Positions 16,570 to 25,189 of a stretch of DNA of 64,000 nt are shown here, in pieces. Within the stretch, counting starts at the first letter, position 1. Each line of letters starts with the position of its first letter. The stretch comes from Pseudolabrys sp. (GTDB lineage: Bacteria > Pseudomonadota > Alphaproteobacteria > Rhizobiales > Xanthobacteraceae). Both the position numbers and the translations under genes were made by a program. Under the pieces are notes generated by a model. The model searched no databases. It was not told where the DNA came from and was given only the letters and a program-made list of their open reading frames with translations. The stretch covers positions 434,001 to 498,000 of the forward strand of contig JAFIGS010000017.1 of assembly GCA_017849615.1 (NCBI GenBank), given 5' to 3'.

Positions 16570-16986
16570 TCAAGGCATCCGGCCGCCTTCGAGGTGGAAC
16601 GTCCAGCCGGCGGCGGTGACGGCCATCTCGACCGCGTTGCGGACCCGTCCGTAATCCACCGTGCCGCCGCCCGCGGGCGAGGCGTCGGTGCGCGAGCCCG
16701 AGCGCGTCCAGCCGCTGGTGGTCGTCACTTCCACCGACAGGGTCGGCGGCGGCAGGCCCCAGCTTTTCTCCACCACGGCTTCGCGGAAATGCACCGTGCG
16801 CGCCGCCTCGTCGAAACGGCACGACATGCGGTAGCTCACCTTGCGGCCGCCGAGCCACCATTTGGCGAGAATCTTCTCGTTCTCGCCGGCGAGTCCACCG
16901 TCCCTGTCGGCGGCGGCGATACCGTTGGCGGCCAGCGCGGATTTCGCGCTGGCTTTGACATCGGCGGCTGATGCGGACGTCAGCAT
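16570..16986 (-). CDS. Conserved hypothetical protein
   Basis: The 138-residue protein begins MLTSASAADVKASAKSALAA and has no motif I recognise. It contains a tryptophan-rich segment KILAKWWLGGRKVSYRMSC and a GGGTVDYGRVRNAVEMAVTA segment. A short hydrophobic N-terminus is absent, so it is probably cytoplasmic. Its stop lies 4 bp from the stop of the converging acyl-CoA dehydrogenase gene. The ATG at 16986 lacks a strong ribosome binding site. The codon use matches the neighbours, supporting a real gene. No function is proposed. Confidence 0.65.
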   Translation of the reverse strand: MLTSASAADVKASAKSALAANGIAAADRDGGLAGENEKILAKWWLGGRKVSYRMSCRFDEAARTVHFREAVVEKSWGLPPPTLSVEVTTTSGWTRSGSRTDASPAGGGTVDYGRVRNAVEMAVTAAGWTFHLEGGRMP

Positions 16987-17106
16987 GGCGCCAGACTAGG
17001 CATGGCGCGAAAAGCCCCTCTTGACCCATATCAACGGCGGGCGGTCCGCATTACATTGGCCGGCAGGGCCCGGCGGGCCAAACGAACACAAAGATCGAGG
17101 GCGGAC

Positions 17107-17967
17107 ATGTCACTGAAGGGCAAGACCCTGTTCATCACCGGCGCGTCGCGCGGCATTGGCCTCGCCATCGCGCTGCGCGCCGCGCGAGACGGCGCCAACG
17201 TCGCCATCGCCGCCAAGACCACCGAGCCGCATCCCAAGCTGGAGGGCACGATCTACACCGCCGCCGAGGACATCGAGAAGGCCGGCGGCAAGGCGCTGCC
17301 GCTGATCGTCGACGTGCGCGAGGAAGCGCAGGTGAAGGAGGCGCTCGACAAGACCGCAGCGCAATTCGGCGGGCTCGACATCGTCGTCAACAATGCCAGC
17401 GCCATCTCGCTGACGCCGGTCGCACAGACCGACATGAAGCGCTTCGACCTGATGCACCAGATCAACGCGCGCGGCACCTTCATGGTGTCGAAATACGCCC
17501 TGCCCCACCTCGCCAAGTCGGCCACCCCGCACATATTGATGCTGTCGCCGCCGCTCGACATGGCGGCGAAGTGGTTCGCGCCGCACACCGCCTATTCGAT
17601 GGCGAAGTTCGGCATGAGCCTTGTGGTGCTCGGCCTGGCCGGCGAGCAGCACGGCAAGATCGCGGTCAATGCGCTGTGGCCGCGCACCACCATCGCCACC
17701 GCCGCGGTGAAGAACCTGCTCGGCGGCGACGCGCTGATCAACATGTCGCGCACGCCGGACATTCTCGCCGAGGCGGCCTGGCGCATTTTCCAGAAGCCGA
17801 AGGTCTTCACCGGCCAGTTCCTGATCGACGACACCTTCCTCGCCGGCGAAGGCGTGACCGATTTCGACCAGTACCGGGTGAACCCGGGCCAGCCGCTGCA
17901 GGTCGATTTCTTCGTGCCGGACACAATGCCGCCGCCGGCGGGGGTGAGTTTGAAGGCGATGAAGTAA
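17107..17967 (+). CDS. SDR family oxidoreductase, HSDL2-like
   Basis: The 286-residue protein opens MSLKGKTLFITGASRGIGLA with a TGxxxGxG motif. The NNASAISLT segment and the YSMAKFGMS active site (Tyr-x-x-x-Lys) are present. The long insert NVAIAAKTTEPHPKLEGTIY before the second strand and the MLSPPLDMAAKWF segment match the hydroxysteroid-dehydrogenase-like 2 subgroup, which lacks a canonical Ser at the usual place. ATG 17107 is preferred over the upstream frame (17002) as it starts directly at the Rossmann fold. Substrate unknown, probably lipid- or acyl-related. Confidence 0.87.
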   Translation: MSLKGKTLFITGASRGIGLAIALRAARDGANVAIAAKTTEPHPKLEGTIYTAAEDIEKAGGKALPLIVDVREEAQVKEALDKTAAQFGGLDIVVNNASAISLTPVAQTDMKRFDLMHQINARGTFMVSKYALPHLAKSATPHILMLSPPLDMAAKWFAPHTAYSMAKFGMSLVVLGLAGEQHGKIAVNALWPRTTIATAAVKNLLGGDALINMSRTPDILAEAAWRIFQKPKVFTGQFLIDDTFLAGEGVTDFDQYRVNPGQPLQVDFFVPDTMPPPAGVSLKAMK

Positions 17968-17991
17968 GGAAGCCGCGAGGACGCCAATCGG

Positions 17992-18080
17992 CCTCATGGT
18001 GAGGAGGGCCGCAGGCCCGTCTCGAACCATGGGGCCGCCCCATCCTTCGAGACGGGCCTGCGGCCCTCCTCAGGATGAGG
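17992..18080. repeat. Palindromic intergenic repeat, family 2, copy 1
   Basis: The left arm CCTCATGGTGAGGAGGGC and the right arm ending CCTCAGGATGAGG are inverted copies around a GGGGCCGCCCC-like centre, with CGAGACGGGCCTG as an internal arm. A second copy lies at 28604-28719. It separates two codirectional genes. Confidence 0.85.
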
Positions 18081-18130
18081 CGGATAACGCGCCTCTTTCA
18101 CCAAAGGCCGCGACGGATTAAGTGTAAGCA

Positions 18131-19060
18131 ATGACCACCCTCCTCATCTCCCATCCCGCCTGTGTCGATCACATCGTGCCGCAGGGTCACCCCGAACGGC
18201 CGGAGCGCATGCGCGCGGTCGAGGAAGCCCTCGCCGCCGAGCAGTTCCAGGATCTGGCGCGCGAGCAGGCGCCGATGGCCGACGGCGAGATCGTCACTCT
18301 CGCCCATCCGATGGATTACTTTGAAGCCATCCGTGAAGCCTCGCCCTCCGAAGGCATTGTGCGGATCGATTCCGACACCTCGATGTCGCCCGGCTCCTTC
18401 GAAGCGGCGTTGCGCTGCGTCGGCGGCGCGGTGCTGGCGGTCGATGAGGTGATGACCGGCAAGGTGGCCAACGCCTTCGTCGCCACGCGGCCGCCCGGCC
18501 ACCACGCCGAGACGGCCAAGCCGATGGGCTTCTGCTTCTTCAACAATGCCGCCATCGCCGCCCGCTACGCGCAGCAGAAGCACGGCATCGAGCGCGCCGC
18601 CATCATCGACTTCGACGTGCATCACGGCAACGGCACGCAGGATATCTTCTGGGCCGACAACTCGGTGCTTTATACTTCGACGCATGAGATGCCGCTTTAT
18701 CCTGGCACCGGCGCCGTGGGCGAGAGAGGCCAGTACGACACCATCGTCAACGCGCCGCTGCGCGCCGGCGACGGCGGCGATCAATTCCGCGAGGCGTTTG
18801 AAACCGTGATCCTGCCGCGGCTGCGCCGCTTCTCGCCGGATCTCGTCATCATCTCGGCCGGGTTCGACGCGCATACGCGCGACCCGCTCGCCAATCTCAA
18901 TCTGGTCGAGACGGATTACGCCTGGGTGACGAAGAAGCTGATGGAAGTCGCCGACGAAACCGCCAAGGGCCGCGTCGTGTCGCTGTTGGAAGGCGGCTAC
19001 GATCTGCAGGGCCTGTCGCGCTCGGTCGCAGCGCATGTCACGGCGCTGATGCGGGGGTAG
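18131..19060 (+). CDS. Histone-deacetylase-like amidohydrolase
   Basis: The 309-residue protein belongs to the arginase/deacetylase fold family of class II HDACs and acetylpolyamine amidohydrolases. Motifs include HPERPERM near the N-terminus, RPPGHHAE with the paired catalytic histidines at 124-125, and DFDVHHGNGTQ with zinc ligands Asp162 and His164. The third ligand lies in ISAGFDAH. Bacterial members deacetylate acetylated polyamines, small amides or proteins such as acetyl-CoA synthetase. No acetyltransferase or acs gene is adjacent, although an acyl-CoA synthetase lies elsewhere in the window. The physiological substrate is open. Confidence 0.88.
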   Translation: MTTLLISHPACVDHIVPQGHPERPERMRAVEEALAAEQFQDLAREQAPMADGEIVTLAHPMDYFEAIREASPSEGIVRIDSDTSMSPGSFEAALRCVGGAVLAVDEVMTGKVANAFVATRPPGHHAETAKPMGFCFFNNAAIAARYAQQKHGIERAAIIDFDVHHGNGTQDIFWADNSVLYTSTHEMPLYPGTGAVGERGQYDTIVNAPLRAGDGGDQFREAFETVILPRLRRFSPDLVIISAGFDAHTRDPLANLNLVETDYAWVTKKLMEVADETAKGRVVSLLEGGYDLQGLSRSVAAHVTALMRG

Positions 19061-19065
19061 CGCTT

Positions 19066-19170
19066 GTCATTCCGGGGCGCTCGCGCAGCGAGCGAACCCG
19101 GAATCCATACGCCGCAGCACAGGGGATATGGACTCCGGCTTCGCTGCCTTCGGCAGCGCCCCGGAATGAC
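19066..19170. repeat. Palindromic intergenic repeat, family 1, copy B
   Basis: The element runs from GTCATTCCGG to CCGGAATGAC with internal GAATCCATA/TATGGACTCC arms. It begins 5 bp after the HDAC-like stop and its last base is the first base of the convergent SDR stop codon. Confidence 0.9.
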
Positions 19171-19886
19171 TACCGCGCCGTCAGCCCGCCATCGATCGGC
19201 AAATCAGCGCCGGTGATGAACGCCGCCTCGTCCGACAACAGATAAAGACACAAAGCCGCAACTTCCGACGGCTTGCCCATGCGTCCCAGCGGAATCCCGG
19301 CGCTCATCTTGTCCATGGCCGCAGCCGGATCGCGCGCACTCTTGGCGATGTCATCGACCATCGGGCCTTCGAGGAAGGACGGGCACACGGCGTTGCAGCG
19401 GATCGGCGGCCTGCTGCGCGCCCCGAGCAGCGCCACGGATTTGGTCAGCAGCGACACGCCGCCCTTCGAGGCGTTGTAGGCGGCAAGATTGTGCCCGCCG
19501 ACCAGCGCCGACACCGATGACAGATTGACGACCGAGCCGCCGCGCGGCTTGAGCAGCGGGAATGCATATTTGCAGCCGAGGAAGGTGCCGTCGAGATTGA
19601 TCGACAGCACGCGCCGCCAGGTGGCGAAATCGAGATTCTCGATGCTGCCGAGCGCGACGATGCCGGCGGCGTTGACGAGGCCGTCGAGATGGCCGTGCGT
19701 CGCGGCCACGTCGTCCACGACGCGCTGCCAGTCGGCCTCCGCGGTGACGTCGAGATCGAGGTCGGCGCCCGCAAGGTCGGTGGCGATGGCGATGCCGCCC
19801 TGCTCGCGCACGCCGGCGGCGACGGCGGAGCCGACGGCCCCCGCCGCGCCGGTGATGAGGATGATTTTGTCGGTGAGGTGAGCCAT
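19170..19886 (-). CDS. SDR family oxidoreductase
   Basis: The 238-residue protein opens MAHLTDKIILITGAAGAVGS with the cofactor motif TGAAGAVG. The NAAGIVALG segment, Ser in NLSSVSALVG and the YNASKGGVS active site are present. The end GADLPIDGGLTAR is typical of classical SDRs. The gene is bracketed on both sides by family 1 repeats: copy B touches its stop and copy C begins 10 bp before its start. The start has only a weak ribosome binding site, part of which lies in the repeat arm. The substrate is unknown. Confidence 0.87.
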   Translation of the reverse strand: MAHLTDKIILITGAAGAVGSAVAAGVREQGGIAIATDLAGADLDLDVTAEADWQRVVDDVAATHGHLDGLVNAAGIVALGSIENLDFATWRRVLSINLDGTFLGCKYAFPLLKPRGGSVVNLSSVSALVGGHNLAAYNASKGGVSLLTKSVALLGARSRPPIRCNAVCPSFLEGPMVDDIAKSARDPAAAMDKMSAGIPLGRMGKPSEVAALCLYLLSDEAAFITGADLPIDGGLTAR

Positions 19887-19895
19887 GGCCCCATA

Positions 19896-19996
19896 GTCAT
19901 TCCGGGGCGCGCGCGAAGCAAGCGAGCCCGGAATCCATACTCACAAACCGGGGTTATGGATTCCGGGCTCGCACCTTCGGTGCGCCCCGGAATGAC
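19896..19996. repeat. Palindromic intergenic repeat, family 1, copy C
   Basis: This copy is highly similar to copy E at 33047, including the central ACCGGGGTTATGGATTCCGG. It sits between the SDR start and the xseB start, so here it is in a divergent gap and must lie in or near a promoter region. Confidence 0.9.
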
Positions 19997-20082
19997 GGGT
20001 GATGTGCATAACCCGCCCGGCTTGCACTATCCCCCACCGCCCCCACTCTCTAGGATGCCGCGCAAACTCGAGGATTCCTGCC

Positions 20083-20325
20083 ATGGCCGACACCGACGTG
20101 AAGAAACTGAGCTTCGAGCAAGCCATCGGCGAACTCGAAACGATCGTGAAGCGGCTGGAGGAAGGCAAGGTTCCGCTCGAGGAATCCGTGGCCATTTACG
20201 AGCGCGGCGAGGTGCTCAAGGCCCGCTGCGAGGAACTGCTCAAGCAGGCCGAGGCCCGGGTCGAGAAAATCACCCTCGATGCCTCCGGCAAGCCGGCCGG
20301 AACCGCCCCGCTCGACGTCGATTAG
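20083..20325 (+). CDS. xseB: Exodeoxyribonuclease VII small subunit
   Basis: The 80-residue protein [20 protein letters not shown] contains the two amphipathic helices of XseB, with [20 protein letters not shown] as the diagnostic segment. It binds the large subunit XseA to form the single-strand exonuclease that works in DNA repair; xseA is not in the window. It is followed by dxs and, after an inserted GIY-YIG element, tlyA, an order common in alphaproteobacteria. ATG 20083 is chosen over the upstream frame opening because it matches the usual family start. Confidence 0.95.
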   Translation: MADTDVKKLSFEQAIGELETIVKRLEEGKVPLEESVAIYERGEVLKARCEELLKQAEARVEKITLDASGKPAGTAPLDVD

Positions 20326-20446
20326 CCCCCGGGACCGACGAACCGCCCGCGGCACGGCGAATTGCCCCGTCCGGTCAATCTGGTGTAAGCCACCCTTACC
20401 GGCCCGGCGCCTCGTTTGCCCGCCGGTTTGCGACCCGGAGCCGATT

Positions 20447-22384
20447 TTGTCCGAGCTTTCCAAGACCTTGCCGACAAAGACCCCGCTGCTCGACCGCGTG
20501 CATATCCCGGCCGACCTGCGCAATTTCTCAGCCGAGCAGCTCAAGCAGCTCGCCGATGAGTTGCGCACCGACACCATCGACGCCGTGGCCCGGACCGGCG
20601 GTCATCTCGGCGCCGGCCTCGGCGTGGTGGAGCTCACGGTCGCGATCCACGCAGTGTTCGACACCCCGGCCGACCGGCTGATCTGGGACGTCGGTCACCA
20701 GGCCTATCCGCACAAGATCCTCACCGGGCGGCGCGACCGCATTCGCACCTTGCGCCAGGGCGGCGGCCTGTCCGGCTTCACCAAGCGCGCCGAGAGCGAA
20801 TACGACCCGTTCGGCGCCGCGCATTCCTCGACCTCGATTTCGGCCGGCCTTGGCATGGCCGTGGCGCGCGACCTCAAGGGCGATAAGAACAACGTCATCT
20901 GCGTGATCGGCGACGGCGCGATGTCGGCGGGCATGGCCTATGAGGCCATGAACAATGCCGGCGCGCGCAACGAGCGCCTGATCGTCATCCTCAACGACAA
21001 CGACATGTCGATTGCGCCGCCCGTCGGCGCCATGTCGGCCTATCTGGCGCGGCTCGGCTCCGGCGCGACCTATTTGAAGCTGCGCGATGTCGGCAAGCAG
21101 CTCACCAAGCATCTGCCGAAGTCGTGGGACCGCGCCATCACCCGCGCCGTCGAGCATGCGCGCGGCTATGTGACCGGCGGCACCTTGTTCGAGGAGCTGG
21201 GCTTCTATTACGTCGGCCCGATCGACGGCCATAATCTCGATCACCTCCTGCCGATCCTGCGCAATGTGCGCGACGCCGAGATCGGCCCAATCCTCGTCCA
21301 TGTCGTGACGCAGAAGGGCAAGGGCTACGGCCCGGCGGAGGACTCGGCCGACAAGTATCATGGCGTCGTCAAGTTCGACGTCGCCACCGGCGCGCAGGCC
21401 AAATCCAAGGGCGGCGCGCCGCAATACACCCGTGTCTTCGCCGACGCGCTGATCAAGGAAGCGAAGAAGGACGACAAGATCGTCGCCATCACCGCGGCCA
21501 TGCCGTCCGGCACCGGCCTCGACCTGTTCCAGCAGCAATTTCCGGCGCGCACCTTCGATGTCGGCATTGCCGAGCAGCATGCCGTGACCTTCGCGGCCGG
21601 CCTCGCCACCGAGGGCTTCAAGCCGTTCTGCGCCATCTATTCGACCTTCCTGCAGCGCGCCTACGATCAGGTGGTGCACGACGTCGCCATCCAGAAGCTG
21701 CCGGTGCGCTTCGCCATCGACCGCGCCGGCCTCGTCGGCGCCGACGGCCCGACCCATGCCGGCGCCTTCGACACCGCCTATCTCGGCTGCCTGCCGAATT
21801 TCGTGCTGATGGCGGCGGCCGATGAGGCCGAACTGACCAACATGGTCGCGACCTGCGCCGCGATCGACGATCGTCCGTCGGCCGTGCGCTATCCGCGCGG
21901 CGAAGGCACCGGCTCCATCATCCCGGCCCAGGGCGTGCCGCTCGAAATCGGCAAGGGCCGCATCCTGCGCGAGGGCCACAAGGTCGCGCTGCTCTCCTAT
22001 GGCACGCGCCTGGCCGAAGCGCTGAAGGCCGCCGACGAACTCGCCGCGCTGGGGCTCTCGACCACCGTCGCCGACGCGCGCTTCGCCAAGCCGCTCGATC
22101 TCGATCTCACCTTGCGGCTCGCCCGCGAGCACGAGGTGCTGGTGACCATCGAGGAAGGCTCGGTCGGCGGCTTCGGCTCCTTCGTGATGCAGGCTTTGGC
22201 CGACCACGGCGCCTTCGACGGCGGCCTCAAGTTCCGCGCCATGGTGCTGCCGGACATCTTCATCGACCAGGACACGCCGGCGGCGATGTATGCGCTGGCC
22301 GGACTCGACGCCAAAGGCATCGTCACCAGGGTGTTCGAGGCGCTCGGCAAGGACGCCGCGTCGGAAACGGTGAAGCTGGCGTAG
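20447..22384 (+). CDS. dxs: 1-deoxy-D-xylulose-5-phosphate synthase
   Basis: The 645-residue enzyme condenses pyruvate and glyceraldehyde 3-phosphate in the first step of the methylerythritol phosphate route to isoprenoids. Thiamine-diphosphate motif [16 protein letters not shown], the [13 protein letters not shown] segment and the later [20 protein letters not shown] and [15 protein letters not shown] segments are diagnostic. TTG 20447 ([16 protein letters not shown]) is taken as the start, with CGGAG seven bases upstream; no ATG gives a normal length. It follows xseB by 121 bp. TlyA normally comes next, but a small element intervenes. Confidence 0.95.
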   Translation: MSELSKTLPTKTPLLDRVHIPADLRNFSAEQLKQLADELRTDTIDAVARTGGHLGAGLGVVELTVAIHAVFDTPADRLIWDVGHQAYPHKILTGRRDRIRTLRQGGGLSGFTKRAESEYDPFGAAHSSTSISAGLGMAVARDLKGDKNNVICVIGDGAMSAGMAYEAMNNAGARNERLIVILNDNDMSIAPPVGAMSAYLARLGSGATYLKLRDVGKQLTKHLPKSWDRAITRAVEHARGYVTGGTLFEELGFYYVGPIDGHNLDHLLPILRNVRDAEIGPILVHVVTQKGKGYGPAEDSADKYHGVVKFDVATGAQAKSKGGAPQYTRVFADALIKEAKKDDKIVAITAAMPSGTGLDLFQQQFPARTFDVGIAEQHAVTFAAGLATEGFKPFCAIYSTFLQRAYDQVVHDVAIQKLPVRFAIDRAGLVGADGPTHAGAFDTAYLGCLPNFVLMAAADEAELTNMVATCAAIDDRPSAVRYPRGEGTGSIIPAQGVPLEIGKGRILREGHKVALLSYGTRLAEALKAADELAALGLSTTVADARFAKPLDLDLTLRLAREHEVLVTIEEGSVGGFGSFVMQALADHGAFDGGLKFRAMVLPDIFIDQDTPAAMYALAGLDAKGIVTRVFEALGKDAASETVKLA

Positions 22385-22393
22385 ACTACGCTT

Positions 22394-22440
22394 GTCCCGG
22401 GCGCAGGGCATCGCAAGGCGATGACCTGCAGACCCGGGAC
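22394..22440 (+). repeat. Left inverted repeat of the GIY-YIG element
   Basis: The 47-bp sequence begins GTCCCGGGCGCAGGGCATCG and ends GACCCGGGAC, and is itself partly palindromic. Its reverse complement recurs at 22792-22838 with roughly 80 % identity by eye. Together the two copies bracket the GIY-YIG gene. Confidence 0.8.
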
Positions 22441-22477
22441 CGTTACGCACTGAGCATCAGCTTCAACGGCTTTGCCG

Positions 22478-22771
22478 ATGTCGCGCAGCGCATTCGTCTA
22501 TATCCTGACCAACCGGCCCAAGGGTGTCTTGTACATTGGCGCAACGAGCGATCTTGTGCGCCGCGTCGCCGAACACAAAGGCAAGTATGTCCGCGGTTTC
22601 ACCGAACGTTATGGCGTGACGCGGCTGGTATATTTCGAGGAATACGCTTCTATTCTCGAGGCCCGCTCCCGAGAGCGCTCTATGAAACGCTGGGCGAGGT
22701 CCTGGAAATTCGAGCTGATAGAAAAGCAGAACCCCGATTGGCGCGACCTGTCCGACCAATTGATGTTGTGA
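22478..22771 (+). CDS. GIY-YIG nuclease family protein (UPF0213-like)
   Basis: The 97-residue single-domain protein contains the GIY-YIG core as VYILTNRPKGVLYIG (Tyr8 and Tyr19), a conserved arginine in SDLVRRVAEH (Arg28) and a downstream ILEARSRERSMKRW segment with the metal-binding glutamate, ending NPDWRDL. It should bind or cleave DNA. ATG 22478 is preferred; a TTG six bases upstream is in frame. It lies between dxs and tlyA and is flanked by inverted copies of a palindromic repeat, which suggests that gene and repeats arrived as a unit. Confidence 0.9.
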   Translation: MSRSAFVYILTNRPKGVLYIGATSDLVRRVAEHKGKYVRGFTERYGVTRLVYFEEYASILEARSRERSMKRWARSWKFELIEKQNPDWRDLSDQLML

Positions 22772-22791
22772 TCGCCCTATGCGACTGGAAC

Positions 22792-22838
22792 GATCCCGGG
22801 TCAGCGGCGCATCGCTTCGCGATGCCCCGCGCCCGGGA
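22792..22838 (-). repeat. Right inverted repeat of the GIY-YIG element
   Basis: This copy is the reverse complement counterpart of 22394-22440: CCCGGG, a CATCGCTTCGCGATG hairpin and CGCGCCCGGG. It ends 13 bp before the tlyA start, and its outer edge runs into AAAAGG, which can serve as the tlyA ribosome binding site. Confidence 0.8.
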
Positions 22839-22850
22839 AAAGGCCCCAGA

Positions 22851-23591
22851 ATGACAACCCCATCCCCCAAAAGCCGCATCGACCGCCTGCTCGTGACGCG
22901 CGGGTTGTTCGACAGCCGCGCCAAAGCGCAGGATGCCATTGCGGCCGGGCTCGTGAAAGCCAATGGCAAGGTCGTCGCCAAGGCGTCGGAGGAAGTCGCC
23001 GCCGATGCGGCGATCGAAGCCACGCCCGCGCATCCTTATGTCTCGCGCGGCGCGCTCAAGCTCATTGCCGCGCTCGATCATTTCAGGATCGACCCGAAAG
23101 GCCGTGTCTGCCTCGATATCGGCGCCTCGACCGGCGGCTTTACGCAGGTGCTGATCGAGCGCGGCGCGGCGCGCGTCTATGCGGTCGATGTCGGCACCGC
23201 GCAACTACATCAGAGCCTGCGCGGCGACCCGCGCATCACCTCGCTCGAGCAGACCGACATCCGCACACTCGATGCCGCCAGATTCGATCCCAGGCCCGAC
23301 CTGATCGTCATCGACGTCAGCTTCATTTCGCTGAAACAGGTTCTGCCGGCGGCGCGCGCGCTCGCCGCCCGCCCCGCGCACCTGATCGCACTCATCAAGC
23401 CGCAGTTCGAAGCCGGCCGCGCGCAGCTCAAGAAGGGCATCGTCCGCGACGAGGTGGTGCGGCAAAGCGTTTGCGACGACATCGCGGCGCTGGCGATTTC
23501 GCTCGGCGCCAGCGTTCTCGGCGTCATCCCCTCGCCGATCGAAGGCGGCGACGGCAATGTCGAGTATCTCATCGGCGCGACGTTTTCATAA
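22851..23591 (+). CDS. tlyA: TlyA family rRNA (cytidine-2'-O)-methyltransferase
   Basis: The 246-residue protein has an N-terminal S4 RNA-binding domain (RIDRLLVTRGLFDSRAKAQD) and an RrmJ/FtsJ-type methyltransferase domain. The expected tetrad appears as Lys70 in SRGALKL, the SAM loop DIGASTGGF, Asp in VIDVSFISL and Lys in ALIKPQFE. TlyA proteins 2'-O-methylate cytidines in 16S and 23S rRNA and affect capreomycin sensitivity; the older name is haemolysin A. Its usual partner dxs lies upstream but is separated by the GIY-YIG element. Confidence 0.92.
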   Translation: MTTPSPKSRIDRLLVTRGLFDSRAKAQDAIAAGLVKANGKVVAKASEEVAADAAIEATPAHPYVSRGALKLIAALDHFRIDPKGRVCLDIGASTGGFTQVLIERGAARVYAVDVGTAQLHQSLRGDPRITSLEQTDIRTLDAARFDPRPDLIVIDVSFISLKQVLPAARALAARPAHLIALIKPQFEAGRAQLKKGIVRDEVVRQSVCDDIAALAISLGASVLGVIPSPIEGGDGNVEYLIGATFS

Positions 23592-23718
23592 ACGTCGCCG
23601 ATAACTGTCATCGCTTTGCGTCATCGGTCTGTGACCCTGCCGCCACGCAACATGGCCAAATCGGCCTGCGGCCAAACGCAGCCTTTATTGCGCCACAACG
23701 CAGGTTAGGTTGCGCGCC

Positions 23719-25146
23719 ATGACGACAGGACACGCAAACTACGCCACCGGCACACAGGCGCCGGCGGGGGCTCTGCCGTGGCGCATCGAATTGCGCGCCA
23801 CGGTCAAGCTCGCGCTGCCGATCGCGCTGACGCAACTCGGCCAGGTGGCGATGATGACCAGCGATCTCATTCTGATCGGCCGCCTCGGCGACGTGGCGAT
23901 CGCCGGCGCGGCGCTGGCGCATCTCATCCTGTTCGTCGGTTTCGTGTTCGGCATGGGCCTGATGTCGGCGGTGTCGCCGCTGGCGGCGCAGGCCTATGGC
24001 GCCCGCGAACCGCGCATGGTGCGCCGCAGCTTGCGCGTCGGCCTGTGGGCGGCGGTGATGGTCGGCACGCCGATGACGGTGGCGATGCTGTTCGGCGAGC
24101 ATTTCCTGCTGGCGCTCGGACAGGACCCGGAAGCCGCCCGGCTTGCCGGACAGTATTTGCTGGGCCTGTGCTGGTGTCTGATCCCCGGCTGGTGGTTTAT
24201 CGCCCTGCGCGGCTTCATGAGCGCGGTGAACCGGCCGGAGCCCGCGCTGTGGATCACCGTGGCCGCCGTTCCCGCCAATCTGTTGCTGGCCTATGCCCTG
24301 ATTTACGGCGAATTCGGCCTGCCGCGCCTTGAAATGCTCGGCGCCGGCGTCGCCACCACCGCCGTCAACATCATGATGTGCGCCGCCGCCCTCTGGATCG
24401 CCTACACGCAAAGGCCGTTCAAGAAGTATCAGGTGCTCGGCCATTTCTGGCGCATGGACTGGCCGCTGACCGGACAATTGTTTGTCATCGGCGGTCCGAT
24501 CGCCGGCGCGTTTCTCCTCGAATACGGGCTGTTCGGCGGCGCGGCAATTCTCATGGGCTGGATCGGCACCGTGGCGCTGGCCGCGCATCAGATCGCGCTG
24601 CAGGTCGCGTCGATCCTGTTCATGGGTCCGTTCGGCATTGCGATGGCGGCGACCGTTCGCGTCGGCCACGCCGTCGGCCGTCGCGATCCCGTCGAGACGC
24701 GGCGAGCGGGTTTTGCCGCCATCGCGCTCGGCGCCGTCTTCATGGCGACGATGGTCGTGCTGATCCTGGCGACGCGCCACGTCCTGCCGCTGGTCTTCCT
24801 TCAGGGCGGGCGCGACGATGCCGACGCAGCCCTGGCCCTTGCCGCAACCCTGCTCGCGGCCGGCTCGACATTCTTCATCGCCGATGGCGTGCAGACCATC
24901 GCGGCCGGCGCATTGCGCGGGCTCAACGACACCCGCGTGCCGCTGCTGTTCGCGACGATCAGCTTCTGGATCTTCGGCTTCGGCACCTCCTACACGCTCG
25001 CCTTCCCCGCGGGGCTGGGAGCGATTGGCGTCTGGATAGGCTTTACCGTCGGCCTTGCCCTTTACGCACTGCTGCTGGTCTGGCGCTTCAACGCCTTGAC
25101 GGCGCGCGGCTACATGCCGGACGCGCCGGGCCACGCGCACGGGTGA
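23719..25146 (+). CDS. MATE family efflux transporter
   Basis: The 475-residue membrane protein has about twelve hydrophobic segments in two six-helix halves. The N-terminal LPIALTQLGQVAMMTSDLIL with GRLGDVAIAGAALAH, and the equivalent FLLEYGLFGGAAILMGWIG in the second half, are typical of NorM/DinF-type MATE transporters. It should export cationic drugs or metabolites by Na+ or H+ antiport. ATG 23719 is chosen over a TTG nine bases upstream. It lies between tlyA and an RNA methyltransferase gene without an obvious regulator. Confidence 0.92.
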   Translation: MTTGHANYATGTQAPAGALPWRIELRATVKLALPIALTQLGQVAMMTSDLILIGRLGDVAIAGAALAHLILFVGFVFGMGLMSAVSPLAAQAYGAREPRMVRRSLRVGLWAAVMVGTPMTVAMLFGEHFLLALGQDPEAARLAGQYLLGLCWCLIPGWWFIALRGFMSAVNRPEPALWITVAAVPANLLLAYALIYGEFGLPRLEMLGAGVATTAVNIMMCAAALWIAYTQRPFKKYQVLGHFWRMDWPLTGQLFVIGGPIAGAFLLEYGLFGGAAILMGWIGTVALAAHQIALQVASILFMGPFGIAMAATVRVGHAVGRRDPVETRRAGFAAIALGAVFMATMVVLILATRHVLPLVFLQGGRDDADAALALAATLLAAGSTFFIADGVQTIAAGALRGLNDTRVPLLFATISFWIFGFGTSYTLAFPAGLGAIGVWIGFTVGLALYALLLVWRFNALTARGYMPDAPGHAHG

Positions 25147-25189
25147 CCTCCCCCTTTCGGGCAGGGACCAGGCAGGTTAAGTCCTGCTG

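Noticed and set aside
20528-22450. A 640-codon open frame on the minus strand opposite dxs
   Set aside because: Its product is rich in Arg, His, Gly and Ala with no motif, as expected from the antisense frame of a GC-rich gene; the plus strand encodes an unmistakable DXS.
23608-25140. A 510-codon open frame on the minus strand opposite the MATE gene
   Set aside because: Extremely charged, Gln/Arg/His-rich antisense sequence with no hydrophobic core or motif.
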